A program made the position numbers and the translations under genes. Of a stretch of DNA of 64,000 nt, positions 41,910-49,389 are shown one piece after another; the stretch's first letter is position 1, and each line of letters begins with the position of its first letter. The notes under the pieces are model-generated. The model was not told the DNA's origin. It was given only the letters and a program-made list of their open reading frames with translations, and did no database searches. Source of the stretch: Solirubrobacter phytolaccae (GTDB lineage: Bacteria > Actinomycetota > Thermoleophilia > Solirubrobacterales > Solirubrobacteraceae); contig NZ_JAPDDP010000025.1 of NCBI RefSeq assembly GCF_027587195.1, forward strand, positions 21,214-85,213, given 5' to 3'.

Positions 41910-43864
41910 CTCAGGACCTCAGCAAGCAGACGGTGGATGTCGCCCTCGAGGTCTCTCAGCTCAGCCTTGATCTGTGCGCTTGGCCGAGGCGGCGTGTACT
42001 TGTAGAAGAGCCGCGTGAACGGGATCTCGTAGCCGGTCTTGCCGGCTGGGTCGGAGCACCAGGCGCCCGGGACATGGGGGCGGACCTCGCGGTCGAGGTA
42101 AGACTCGATGTGCTCGTCGAGTGCGATGTTCTCGCTGTCGCGGCGATCGGCATCCGAGACGGGCTTGCCACGCACGTCGGTGACAATCGGAGCATCGGAA
42201 GCACGAATCAAGCACGCCGACACGAGCGCTTTGATCACCGGCGCTCCAGGCTTCGGGACGCCCCTCGCGGCGGCCATCCGGAGGATCGATGCGCGCAGCT
42301 CGGCCTCGTCCGCCACCTCGCCGTTGCCGAGTTCGAACATCACCCGCGCGAGACCGCTCCGAGTGTCGTCGTCGAGCTTGGAGAACGCCCGGTCGTCGGG
42401 GAGCGCGTTCCAAGCGGACGTGTCGAGGATGTAACGGCCACGCAAGGGATGCTCGACCGTGATCGTGCGATAGCCGAGGGAAGCTCCCTCGACGATCTTG
42501 ACGAGGTCGCCAGTCGTGAACTCGCCGTGGAGGCGGGTGATCTGCTCGATCTGATCCGGGCTGATCTCGCGGCGCTTCTCACCGAGCGACCGGCGCATCT
42601 TCACGAACAGCTCGCGAGCATCAATCAGCTGGACCTTGCCGCGACGCTCCTCGCTCTTGCGGTTCGAGAGCAACCAGACGTAGGAGCTGATGCCGGTGTT
42701 GTAGAAGAGCTGCTCCGGCAACGCGACGATCGCCTCGAGGAGGTCGTTTTCGATCAGGTAGCGGCGGATCTCCGACTCGCCGGAGCCGGCGGCGCCGGTG
42801 AACAAGGGCGATCCGTTGTGGACGATCGCGATGCGCGAGCCGCCCTTCTCCGGCGGGCGCATCTTCGAGACCAGATGCAACAGGAACAGCAACTGCCCGT
42901 CGGACTTGCGCGGGAGGCCGGGGCCGAACCGTCCGTCGAAGCCACGCTCCGCATGCTCGGTGCGAACGGGGGACTCGACCTTGCTCCAGTCGACGCCGAA
43001 CGGTGGATTGGCGATGCCGTAGTGAAAGCGCTCGCCGGCATGGCCATCGTCGGAGAGGCTGTTGCCGAATTTGATGTGCGACGCGTCCTGGCCCTTGACG
43101 AGCATGTCCGCGAGGCAGATCGCGTAGGACTCCTCGTTGAGCTCCTGGCCGAAGAGGTCGACCTGTGCACTCGGGTTCAGCGCCTTGATGTGCGCTTCGG
43201 CCTCGGAGAGCATCCCGCCGGTTCCGCACGCGCAGTCGAACACGGTGCGGATGACGCCCGGGTCGGAGAGCGCGTCCTCATCGCCGTCGACAAGGAGGTT
43301 GACCATCAGGCGGACCACCTCGCGCGGCGTGAAGTGCTCGCCGGCCGTCTCGTTCGACGCTTCGGCGAACTTGCGGATGAGCTCCTCGAACAGGTAGCCC
43401 ATCTCGAGGTTGGAGACCTTGTCCGGATGCAGGTCGACGTCGCGAGTGCGAGCAATGACCTGGTAGAGCAGCCCGCCGCGCTCGAGCTTGTCGATCTGGC
43501 GGTCGAAGTCGAACTTGTCGACCACCTCCCGTGCGAGCGACGAGAAGCCAGCGAGATATGCGCGCAGGTTGATCGCGAGCCGCGGCGCGTCGCCGAGGAG
43601 CTGGCCCAGGTTCAGCGGGGAGTCGTTGTAGAACTGTTGCTTGGCGACACGGATCAATGCGAGCTCGCGGTTCTCGATGCCTTGTGCGCGAAGCTCCTCT
43701 GACCGCGCAACCACCCGCGCCTTCGTGGGCTCGAGCGTCTGGTCGAGCCGCCGGATTACGACCAGCGGGAGGATGACCTTGCCGTAGTCCGCCTGCTTAT
43801 AGTCGCCGCGCAGCAGCTCGGCGATGCTCCACACAAGGTTGGCGTGACTCTTGACATCGGTCAT
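41906..43864 (-). CDS. hsdM: Type I DNA methyltransferase subunit HsdM
   Basis: A 652-residue adenine N6-methyltransferase subunit. The N-terminal helical domain starts NLVWSIAELLRGDYKQADYG and LPLVVIRRLD. The SAM site is TVFDCACGTGGMLSEAEAHI and the catalytic motif is HYGIANPPFGVDW (NPPF). GEHFTPREVVRLMV is also typical. A C-terminal region of about 200 residues contacts HsdS. It is the first gene of the operon; the order M-S-R with ATGA couplings ensures that methylation is made with or before restriction. ATG 43864. Confidence 0.95.
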   Translation of the reverse strand: MTDVKSHANLVWSIAELLRGDYKQADYGKVILPLVVIRRLDQTLEPTKARVVARSEELRAQGIENRELALIRVAKQQFYNDSPLNLGQLLGDAPRLAINLRAYLAGFSSLAREVVDKFDFDRQIDKLERGGLLYQVIARTRDVDLHPDKVSNLEMGYLFEELIRKFAEASNETAGEHFTPREVVRLMVNLLVDGDEDALSDPGVIRTVFDCACGTGGMLSEAEAHIKALNPSAQVDLFGQELNEESYAICLADMLVKGQDASHIKFGNSLSDDGHAGERFHYGIANPPFGVDWSKVESPVRTEHAERGFDGRFGPGLPRKSDGQLLFLLHLVSKMRPPEKGGSRIAIVHNGSPLFTGAAGSGESEIRRYLIENDLLEAIVALPEQLFYNTGISSYVWLLSNRKSEERRGKVQLIDARELFVKMRRSLGEKRREISPDQIEQITRLHGEFTTGDLVKIVEGASLGYRTITVEHPLRGRYILDTSAWNALPDDRAFSKLDDDTRSGLARVMFELGNGEVADEAELRASILRMAAARGVPKPGAPVIKALVSACLIRASDAPIVTDVRGKPVSDADRRDSENIALDEHIESYLDREVRPHVPGAWCSDPAGKTGYEIPFTRLFYKYTPPRPSAQIKAELRDLEGDIHRLLAEVLR

Positions 43865-44157
43865 GACATGTCTCCGAAATGCACGGGGACATTGTGCTCA
43901 TCCCGCACCGCTTTCGGTCGTGCATCTACAGGGCGTCGCCGGACCGAGGCCGTAGAGACGACCGCAGCTTGTTCCTCGGCTCGCGCTCGTCGCCAGGTCG
44001 ACGCGAGCGTCGCCGCGCTGATCCGATCGCCGCGCTGCCGTTACGTCGAGGTGCTGCGGGCCGCGCACAAGCCCCGTAAGCGAGAGCGGCTCGTAGGTGC
44101 TCGGCCCAGTCTCCAGATCACGCGAGCCCCAGGAACGACGAAAGCCCCGGGAACGAC
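43865..44157. other. Non-coding gap between hsdM and the tRNA genes
   Basis: About 290 nt with no convincing gene. A small open frame (43844-44227, plus strand) crosses it but reads into the tRNA-Glu gene and has no recognisable motif. The left part should hold the promoter of the hsd operon. The right part contains an 18-nt tandem repeat (AGCCCC[A/G]GGAACGACGAA at 44125-44142 and 44143-44160, with a third partial copy) that runs into the tRNA terminator. Confidence 0.5.
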
Positions 44158-44184
44158 GAAAGCCCCGGGAATGCCGGGGCTTTC
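44158..44184 (-). terminator. Rho-independent terminator downstream of tRNA-Glu
   Basis: An 11-bp perfect stem, GAAAGCCCCGG (44158-44168) with CCGGGGCTTTC (44174-44184), and a 5-nt loop, placed 5 nt after the 3' end of tRNA-Glu on the minus strand. The minus-strand 3' arm ends in CUUUC. Tandem copies of the arm further downstream allow alternative pairing. Confidence 0.75.
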
Positions 44185-44189
44185 AGTAG

Positions 44190-44262
44190 TACCGCTACGG
44201 GGATTCGAACCCCGGTTTCCGCCGTGAGAGGGCGGCGTCCTAGTCCCCTGGACGATAGCGGC
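44190..44262 (-). tRNA. tRNA-Glu (CTC anticodon)
   Basis: A 73-nt cloverleaf on the minus strand: acceptor GCCGCTA pairs with TAGCGGT (one G-T at the end), discriminator A, anticodon stem CCGCC/GGCGG around the loop CTCTCAC giving anticodon CTC, and T-arm CCGGGGTTCGAATCCCCG (plus-strand GGGGATTCGAACCCCGG). CCA is not encoded. Confidence 0.95.
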
Positions 44263-44303
44263 AAGGGGTCTTGCGCGAGAGCCATCTTAGCAATGGATCT
44301 CAG

Positions 44304-44388
44304 TGCGGCTGAGAGGACTCGAACCTCCACGGGCGTAAAGCCCACTGGCACCTGAAGCCAGCGTGTATACCAATTTCACCACAGCCGC
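44304..44388 (-). tRNA. tRNA-Leu (CAG anticodon)
   Basis: An 85-nt class II tRNA on the minus strand: acceptor GCGGCTG (from 44388) pairs with CAGCCGC (44305-44311), discriminator A at 44304. The anticodon stem CTGGC/GCCAG encloses TTCAGGT, giving CAG. A long variable arm (TGGGCTTTACGCCCG region) and the T-arm GGTTCGAGTCC follow. CCA is not encoded. It lies 41 nt upstream of tRNA-Glu, probably in one transcript. Confidence 0.95.
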
Positions 44389-44508
44389 GAGCTGGGATCG
44401 GGAAGGATAGCGAGCCGTCGGGCGGCGCTGGGAAATTGTGGTTCGAACCGGGCTGGGCCGGGCATAGACTGCGCCGACGCACCAGACTGCTGACCGTTGA
44501 GGCCCTCC

Positions 44509-47295
44509 GTGTTCGTTCGCTCGTTATTGCTCTTGATGGTCGTGTTTCCCGCTGCGGCGGAGGCGCGTTCGCGGCCGGCTGACCTGGCGGTGGAGCGCGT
44601 GGCCGCGACGGCCTCCGGAGAGGTGCGCTTCGCGGTCGTCAACCGGGGCGATACGCGGAGTCGCGGGACGACCGTGCGCGTGGAGCTCGCCGGTGTGACG
44701 GCGACGGTGCGTCAGGGCGCGCTGCGGGCACGCGGGCGTGCGCGGCACGTGGTGCGGATCGCCTCGCCGCGGCCGGGCACGTGGAAGGCGCGGGTGTGCG
44801 TGCGCCCGCGCGGCGAGCGCACGCGGGGGAACGACTGCGCGGCGGCGACGCGGCGCGTGACGGTCCCGACTCCGGCGTTCGGCGCGCCGGCCCCGTCGAA
44901 CGCCGGTGAGCTGATCCGGTCCGCGGCGCCGGCGTCCGGCACGGGGGACCAGCCGACGACGAGCGCGTCGCCGGAGCCGACCGTGTGGCCGGCGCCGGAC
45001 GACACCTCGCCAGCCGTCACGGCCACGCCGACCGTGACCCCGGCGGCCACCGCCACCACGACGCCCACGGCCACGGCGAGCGCTACCACGACGCCCACGG
45101 CCACGGCGAGCGCTACCGCGACGGCAACGGCAACGCCCACCGCGACCGCGACGGCAACCGCCACCCCGATCTCCAGTCCCGTCGCGTCCCCCTCCCCCAG
45201 CGCACCGGGCGACGTCGCCACGAACTACCAGCAGAACCCCAGCCACGACGGGAACGTGTCTGGCACCGCACCCACGCCGCCGCTCGCGACCGCGTGGACG
45301 AAGCCGCTGGACTCGTACCCAAGCGCGCCCGTCATCGCCGACGGGCGGGTGTTCGTGGTGACGATCTACGGCGTCCTGCACGCGTTGGACCTGCGTAACG
45401 GAGCGGTCTTGTGGAAGAAGGGGATCGGCACGCGAGGCGGCAAGGTGGCGTACGACCGTGGGCGCGTGTACGCCACGGACGAGTATGGCCTGCTGTACGC
45501 GATCGACGCCGCGTCCGGGTTGACGCTGTGGACCGCCACCCTGTCGTCTCCGGTGCCGCACGACGGACGGGTGTACGGCCCGTACGGCCTGGTGTTGGAT
45601 GGCGCGACCGGCGAGCGACTCAACCCGCCGTCCGTGTCCCCGTCACTGGCCGCCATTCCGGCGGTCGACGGTGACCGGATCTACTACGCCTGCCAGGGGG
45701 CGTCCGCGCTGGTCCGCAGCACGAGCGCGTTCGCGTGGAAGACGTACGACGATCTCGACTGTTCGTCCGACAGCCCTCCCGCCGTGCTGCATGCGGGCCG
45801 GCTGTACGCGACGCAGGCGCGCGGGACCTCGAACGTGGCGACGGTCTATGACGCGGCAACTGGCGCGGGCGTCGGGACGTTCGCGCCCAAGTCCACGCCC
45901 GCGTTCGCCGGCAACACGGGGCTGTTCGTCGAGAACGGCGTGCTGCAGGCGCGCGACGCCACGACCTACGCGGCCCGCTGGTCGTTCACGGGCGGAGCGG
46001 ACAATGTCTTCCAGACCCCTGCGCTGATCGCCGGCAACGACGTCTACTACGCGGACGCCGAACGGGTCCACGTGCTGGACCTGAACACCGGCGCGGCGCG
46101 GTCGAGCATCAGCACGCCGGACCGGGTGATGAAGGGCATGGCGATCGCCCAGGGCACGCTGGTCCTGTCGACGGGCAGCGGGGTCACCGCGATCCGTGGC
46201 GTCTCCGCGCCCACCCAGCCCGGCCCCGCCGACTCCACGCCCGCGCCAGTCGACCTCGGCCCGCCGGCTCCGCTTCCCGGCGCGTCCACGCACGCGCACG
46301 TGAACGCGGCCCACACGGCGGCGATCAACCTTAGCGACCCCGCGCCGCCGCTCAAGCGCCGCTGGCGGGTCTGGATCGACGCGCGCCAGGCGATCGTCGC
46401 CGACGGCCGGGTGTTCGCCATCGGCCCGATCGCCGCGCGCCTGAACCCGACGACCGGCGCGACGCTGTGGACGTACCCGGGCAAGGTCAAGCACGCCGCC
46501 TATGACCGTGGTCGCCTGTTCGTCACCACCGAGGAGGAGGGTCTTGTCGCGCTCGACCCGGAGACGGGCGCGAAGCTGTGGAGCGTCAACCGTGGCACGG
46601 GAGCGCCTGTCGCCGCCGACGGTGAGCTCTACCAGGGCGGCAGCTACAGCGTCACCCGGATCGACCCGGCGACGGGTGCCGAGGTCTGGCGCTACCTGGG
46701 CGACTCGATGTACGGCAGCACCAACCGCCGGACGGTCTCGCTGGACGGTCCGTATGTCTATCCGGGCGGGATCTGCGCGACGCTGTCTCGTGCCACCGGC
46801 CAGCCGGTCAAGACGCTGCGGGGCTGCCCCGCCAGCGAGCATCCATTCGCGCCTGTGAGCGGCGGTCACATGTTCGAGTCGGGCTTTGGCCAGGCCGGCG
46901 TGCACGACTTCGACGTCGAGCGCGGGGTCCTCGTCAACCGCGTCGGGTCGATCGCCCCGCCGGCGGTGATCGGCAACCTGCTCGTCACCTCGCTCGTCGG
47001 CGGGCTCAACGCTTATGAGTTCCCGAGCTGGACGCCGCGCTGGAAGTACCGCGAGCGCGGTGAGGACACGATCGCGGTCCCGCCGCTGATCGTCGGCCGC
47101 CACGTCTACTTCTCGACCTCGATGGGCGAACTGCGCGGCCTCGACGTGCAGACCGGCCAACAGGTCTGGAGCGACTCGCTCGGCGAGAACCTGACGCACT
47201 ACTCCACGCAGGTGGGCGTGTCGATGGGCGTTGGCGACGGGCTGCTGATCGTCCCGACAGGCTCGCGGCTGACGGCCTACGAGAGCGCCGCGTGA
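44509..47295 (+). CDS. Secreted PQQ-type beta-propeller protein
   Basis: A 928-residue exported protein. The signal peptide is MFVRSLLLLMVVFPAAAEA. A beta-sandwich domain (about 25-120; VRFAVVNRGDTRSRGTTVRV) resembles CARDB-type adhesion modules. A Thr/Ala/Pro linker (about 155-235) follows, then two series of PQQ-like propeller blades with repeated G-x-V-x-A-x-D-x-x-T-G-x-x-L-W units (GRVFVVTIYGVLHALDLRNG, GLLYAIDAASGLTLWT, EGLVALDPETGAKLWSV). No catalytic PQQ or metal site is evident, so a structural or binding role outside the cell is likelier than dehydrogenase activity. GTG 44509 is chosen for GAGG 6-7 nt upstream; TTG 44497 is possible. Confidence 0.82.
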   Translation: MFVRSLLLLMVVFPAAAEARSRPADLAVERVAATASGEVRFAVVNRGDTRSRGTTVRVELAGVTATVRQGALRARGRARHVVRIASPRPGTWKARVCVRPRGERTRGNDCAAATRRVTVPTPAFGAPAPSNAGELIRSAAPASGTGDQPTTSASPEPTVWPAPDDTSPAVTATPTVTPAATATTTPTATASATTTPTATASATATATATPTATATATATPISSPVASPSPSAPGDVATNYQQNPSHDGNVSGTAPTPPLATAWTKPLDSYPSAPVIADGRVFVVTIYGVLHALDLRNGAVLWKKGIGTRGGKVAYDRGRVYATDEYGLLYAIDAASGLTLWTATLSSPVPHDGRVYGPYGLVLDGATGERLNPPSVSPSLAAIPAVDGDRIYYACQGASALVRSTSAFAWKTYDDLDCSSDSPPAVLHAGRLYATQARGTSNVATVYDAATGAGVGTFAPKSTPAFAGNTGLFVENGVLQARDATTYAARWSFTGGADNVFQTPALIAGNDVYYADAERVHVLDLNTGAARSSISTPDRVMKGMAIAQGTLVLSTGSGVTAIRGVSAPTQPGPADSTPAPVDLGPPAPLPGASTHAHVNAAHTAAINLSDPAPPLKRRWRVWIDARQAIVADGRVFAIGPIAARLNPTTGATLWTYPGKVKHAAYDRGRLFVTTEEEGLVALDPETGAKLWSVNRGTGAPVAADGELYQGGSYSVTRIDPATGAEVWRYLGDSMYGSTNRRTVSLDGPYVYPGGICATLSRATGQPVKTLRGCPASEHPFAPVSGGHMFESGFGQAGVHDFDVERGVLVNRVGSIAPPAVIGNLLVTSLVGGLNAYEFPSWTPRWKYRERGEDTIAVPPLIVGRHVYFSTSMGELRGLDVQTGQQVWSDSLGENLTHYSTQVGVSMGVGDGLLIVPTGSRLTAYESAA
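45055..45114 (+). repeat. Perfect 30-nt tandem duplication in the Thr/Ala/Pro linker
   Basis: Two identical 30-nt units (45055-45084 and 45085-45114), beginning ACCACGACGCCCACGG and ending GGCGAGCGCT, encode a repeated TTTPTATASA peptide. Flanking DNA continues in related six-base ACGGCN units. The pattern suggests recent slippage and a linker of variable length. Confidence 0.85.
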
Positions 47296-47414
47296 GAACG
47301 AACCAAAGCTCTCATGGATTCGGCGATTAAGAAGATTTAGCTCGCTCTTGCGATTTCATGGCGACAATGTCTTTCGCAAGGCCCTGACCACGCCCGTCCA
47401 CCGGAGGTTTGCCC

Positions 47415-47825
47415 GTGGCCATCGCCGCCCCTCGACCGCAGCAAACTGAAGCGCCGACACAAGAGACCGGCACCCTGCCGCGTCTCGAGGAGCAGGAACG
47501 GAGACGGGTGTCTCTGACCCTGCCGCGCATCGCCCCCGGCCGCTACTTGGCCATGGAGGACGGCGAGGACATCCTGCTGTTCCTGCTGGCGATGGACAAC
47601 ATGCACATCGGGCGGAGCCCCGGGGCCGACATCGTGCTCGACGATTCATCGGTGTCCCGCCGGCATGCGCTCGTGACCAAGCGCGGGGAGGGCACGGTGA
47701 TCCTCGATGACCGCAGCCTCAACGGCGTGCAGGTCAATGGCGTACGCGTCAGCGAGGCCGAGCTCAAGGACGGCGACGTCGTCCTGGTCGGTCACGTGAC
47801 CCTGCGCTACATCGAACGCTCATAA
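47415..47825 (+). CDS. FHA-domain protein
   Basis: A 136-residue cytoplasmic protein. After a 50-residue flexible N-terminus comes a complete forkhead-associated domain: MHIGRSPGADIVLDDSSVSR, RRHALVTKRGEG, LDDRSLNGVQVNG and DGDVVLVGHVTLRYIE. GRS, SRRH and NG are the phosphothreonine-binding signatures. The N-terminal part has a TQETGTLPR stretch with Thr residues that a Ser/Thr kinase could modify, as in GarA-type regulators. GTG 47415 is chosen because GGAGG (47403-47407) is 7 nt upstream. It is monocistronic, with a hairpin downstream. No kinase gene is nearby. Confidence 0.88.
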   Translation: MAIAAPRPQQTEAPTQETGTLPRLEEQERRRVSLTLPRIAPGRYLAMEDGEDILLFLLAMDNMHIGRSPGADIVLDDSSVSRRHALVTKRGEGTVILDDRSLNGVQVNGVRVSEAELKDGDVVLVGHVTLRYIERS

Positions 47826-47837
47826 TCGCCGAAGGTT

Positions 47838-47871
47838 CGAACCCCCTCGAACCAGACGGTCGGGGGGTTCG
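47838..47871 (+). terminator. Hairpin after the FHA gene
   Basis: CGAACCCCC (47838-47846) pairs with GGGGGTTCG (47863-47871), with a 16-nt loop, 12 nt after the FHA stop. There is no T tract, so termination efficiency is uncertain. Confidence 0.5.
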
Positions 47872-47909
47872 GACCGGAGCGTCCATTTCCGGGTCTAGAC
47901 TCGCTCTTC

Positions 47910-49325
47910 GTGGCTCACCGCGAGGATCACACCCGGGTCGTCCTTCTCTCTCTGTTGCTCGCGGGGATGGCGTTTGCGTTGTCGCAGACGGTCGTCTCCC
48001 CCGCGCTGCCGGAGATCCAGCGCGAGTTCGGCGCGACGCCGACCTCGGCCGCGTGGATCCTCACGGGCTACCTGCTGGCGGCGGCGGTTGCCACGCCGAT
48101 CGTCGGCAAGCTCGGCGACCTCTTCGGCCGTGGCCGGGTGCTCACCGTCGTGCTGCTGCTGTTCGCGGTCGGCAGCGCGGTCTGCGCGCTCGCGCCGTCG
48201 CTGGGCGTGCTGGTGCTCGGCCGGATCATTCAGGGCGTGGGCGGCGGGATCTTCCCGCTCGCGTTCGGGATCATCCGCGAGACCTTTCCGCCTGAGCGGG
48301 TCGCGACCGCGATCGGCGGGATCAGCGCGACGTTCGGCATCGGCGGTGGCGTCGGGCTCGTGATCGCGGGCCTGATCGTCGAGGCACTCGACGCGTCGTG
48401 GCTGTTCTGGCTCGGTCTGATGGCGCTGCCCGCCGCGTTCGCGATCCACCGCTACGTCCCGCGGGAGGAAACGCGCAAGGACGCGAGGATCGACTGGATC
48501 GGAGCCGGGCTGCTCTCGGTGGCTCTGGCCAGCCTCCTCTACGGGCTCAGCAAGGCCACCGGCTGGGGCTGGGGCGATCCGCGCGTGCTCGGCCTGATCC
48601 TCGGTGGCCTCGGCGTCGCCGCGTTCTGGGTCTGGGTGGAGACGAAGATCGACCAGCCGCTGGTGGACATGCGCGTGCTCAAGCGCCGGCCCGTGCTGCT
48701 GACCAACGTCGCCGCGGTGCTGATCGGCTTCAGCATGTTCGCCTCGTTCCTGATCATCCCGCAGCTCGCGCAGACGCCTGAGCAGCACGGCTACGGCTTC
48801 GGCGCCTCCGTCACCGGCGCGGGCCTGCTGATGCTGCCGAGCACGCTCGTGATGCTCGTCGCCGGCCCGTGGGCGGGTCGGCTGGCGGTCCGCAGCTCGC
48901 GCTTCCCGCTGATCATCGGCACGGGCCTGGGCGCGGTCGCGTTCGGCTTCTACGCGCTCTTCCACAGCTCCGAGTGGGAGATCCTCGCCGGCGGCGCGGT
49001 GATGGGCATGGGCATCGGCTTCGCGTTCTCCGCGATGGCCAACCTCGTCGTGGAGTCGGTTCCGCGCGAGGAGGTCGGCGTCGCCACCGGCATCAACACG
49101 ATCATGCGCTCGCTCGGCGGCGCGCTCGGCGCGCAGCTCGTCGCGACGCTGCTGACGAGCAAGACGCTCCCGAACTCGGCAATCCCCGCCGAGGCCGCGT
49201 TCACGGACGCGTTTGCCGTCGCCGCGGTCGCCTCGCTGCTGGCCATGGGCGCCGCGCTCGCGATCCCTGTGATCCGCCGCCCGGCCCCGCAGCCGGTCGC
49301 GGCTGCGGCGCCCGCAACCTCCTAG
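47910..49325 (+). CDS. MFS transporter (DHA2-type drug/metabolite exporter)
   Basis: A 471-residue major facilitator with 12-14 membrane helices. The helix 1 region SQTVVSPALPEIQREFG and the loop LGDLFGRGRVLTVVLLLFAV (motif A-like) are typical, and LGRIIQGVGGGIFPLAFGII is the motif B/C region of drug:H+ antiporters. INTIMRSLGGALGAQLVATL near the end is characteristic of DHA2/EmrB-type exporters. The start is GTG 47910. It stands alone between the FHA gene and a secreted-protein gene, about 30 kb from the phenazine cluster, so export of that product is possible but not implied by linkage. Confidence 0.9.
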   Translation: MAHREDHTRVVLLSLLLAGMAFALSQTVVSPALPEIQREFGATPTSAAWILTGYLLAAAVATPIVGKLGDLFGRGRVLTVVLLLFAVGSAVCALAPSLGVLVLGRIIQGVGGGIFPLAFGIIRETFPPERVATAIGGISATFGIGGGVGLVIAGLIVEALDASWLFWLGLMALPAAFAIHRYVPREETRKDARIDWIGAGLLSVALASLLYGLSKATGWGWGDPRVLGLILGGLGVAAFWVWVETKIDQPLVDMRVLKRRPVLLTNVAAVLIGFSMFASFLIIPQLAQTPEQHGYGFGASVTGAGLLMLPSTLVMLVAGPWAGRLAVRSSRFPLIIGTGLGAVAFGFYALFHSSEWEILAGGAVMGMGIGFAFSAMANLVVESVPREEVGVATGINTIMRSLGGALGAQLVATLLTSKTLPNSAIPAEAAFTDAFAVAAVASLLAMGAALAIPVIRRPAPQPVAAAAPATS

Positions 49326-49389
49326 CACTAGATCTTCGCTCATCGGGTACTCACCCGGTGACAATCAGGCTCGTGGAGGGGAACCGGGG

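Noticed and set aside
43844..44227. 127-residue plus-strand frame between hsdM and the tRNA genes
   Set aside because: It overlaps the hsdM start and runs into tRNA-Glu; its end reads through repeats and has no recognisable feature.
44190..44388. tRNA 3' ends duplicated as attachment sites near 19.7 kb or 36 kb
   Set aside because: I saw no copy of the tRNA-Glu or tRNA-Leu 3' sequence at those junctions, and there is no integrase gene in the window.
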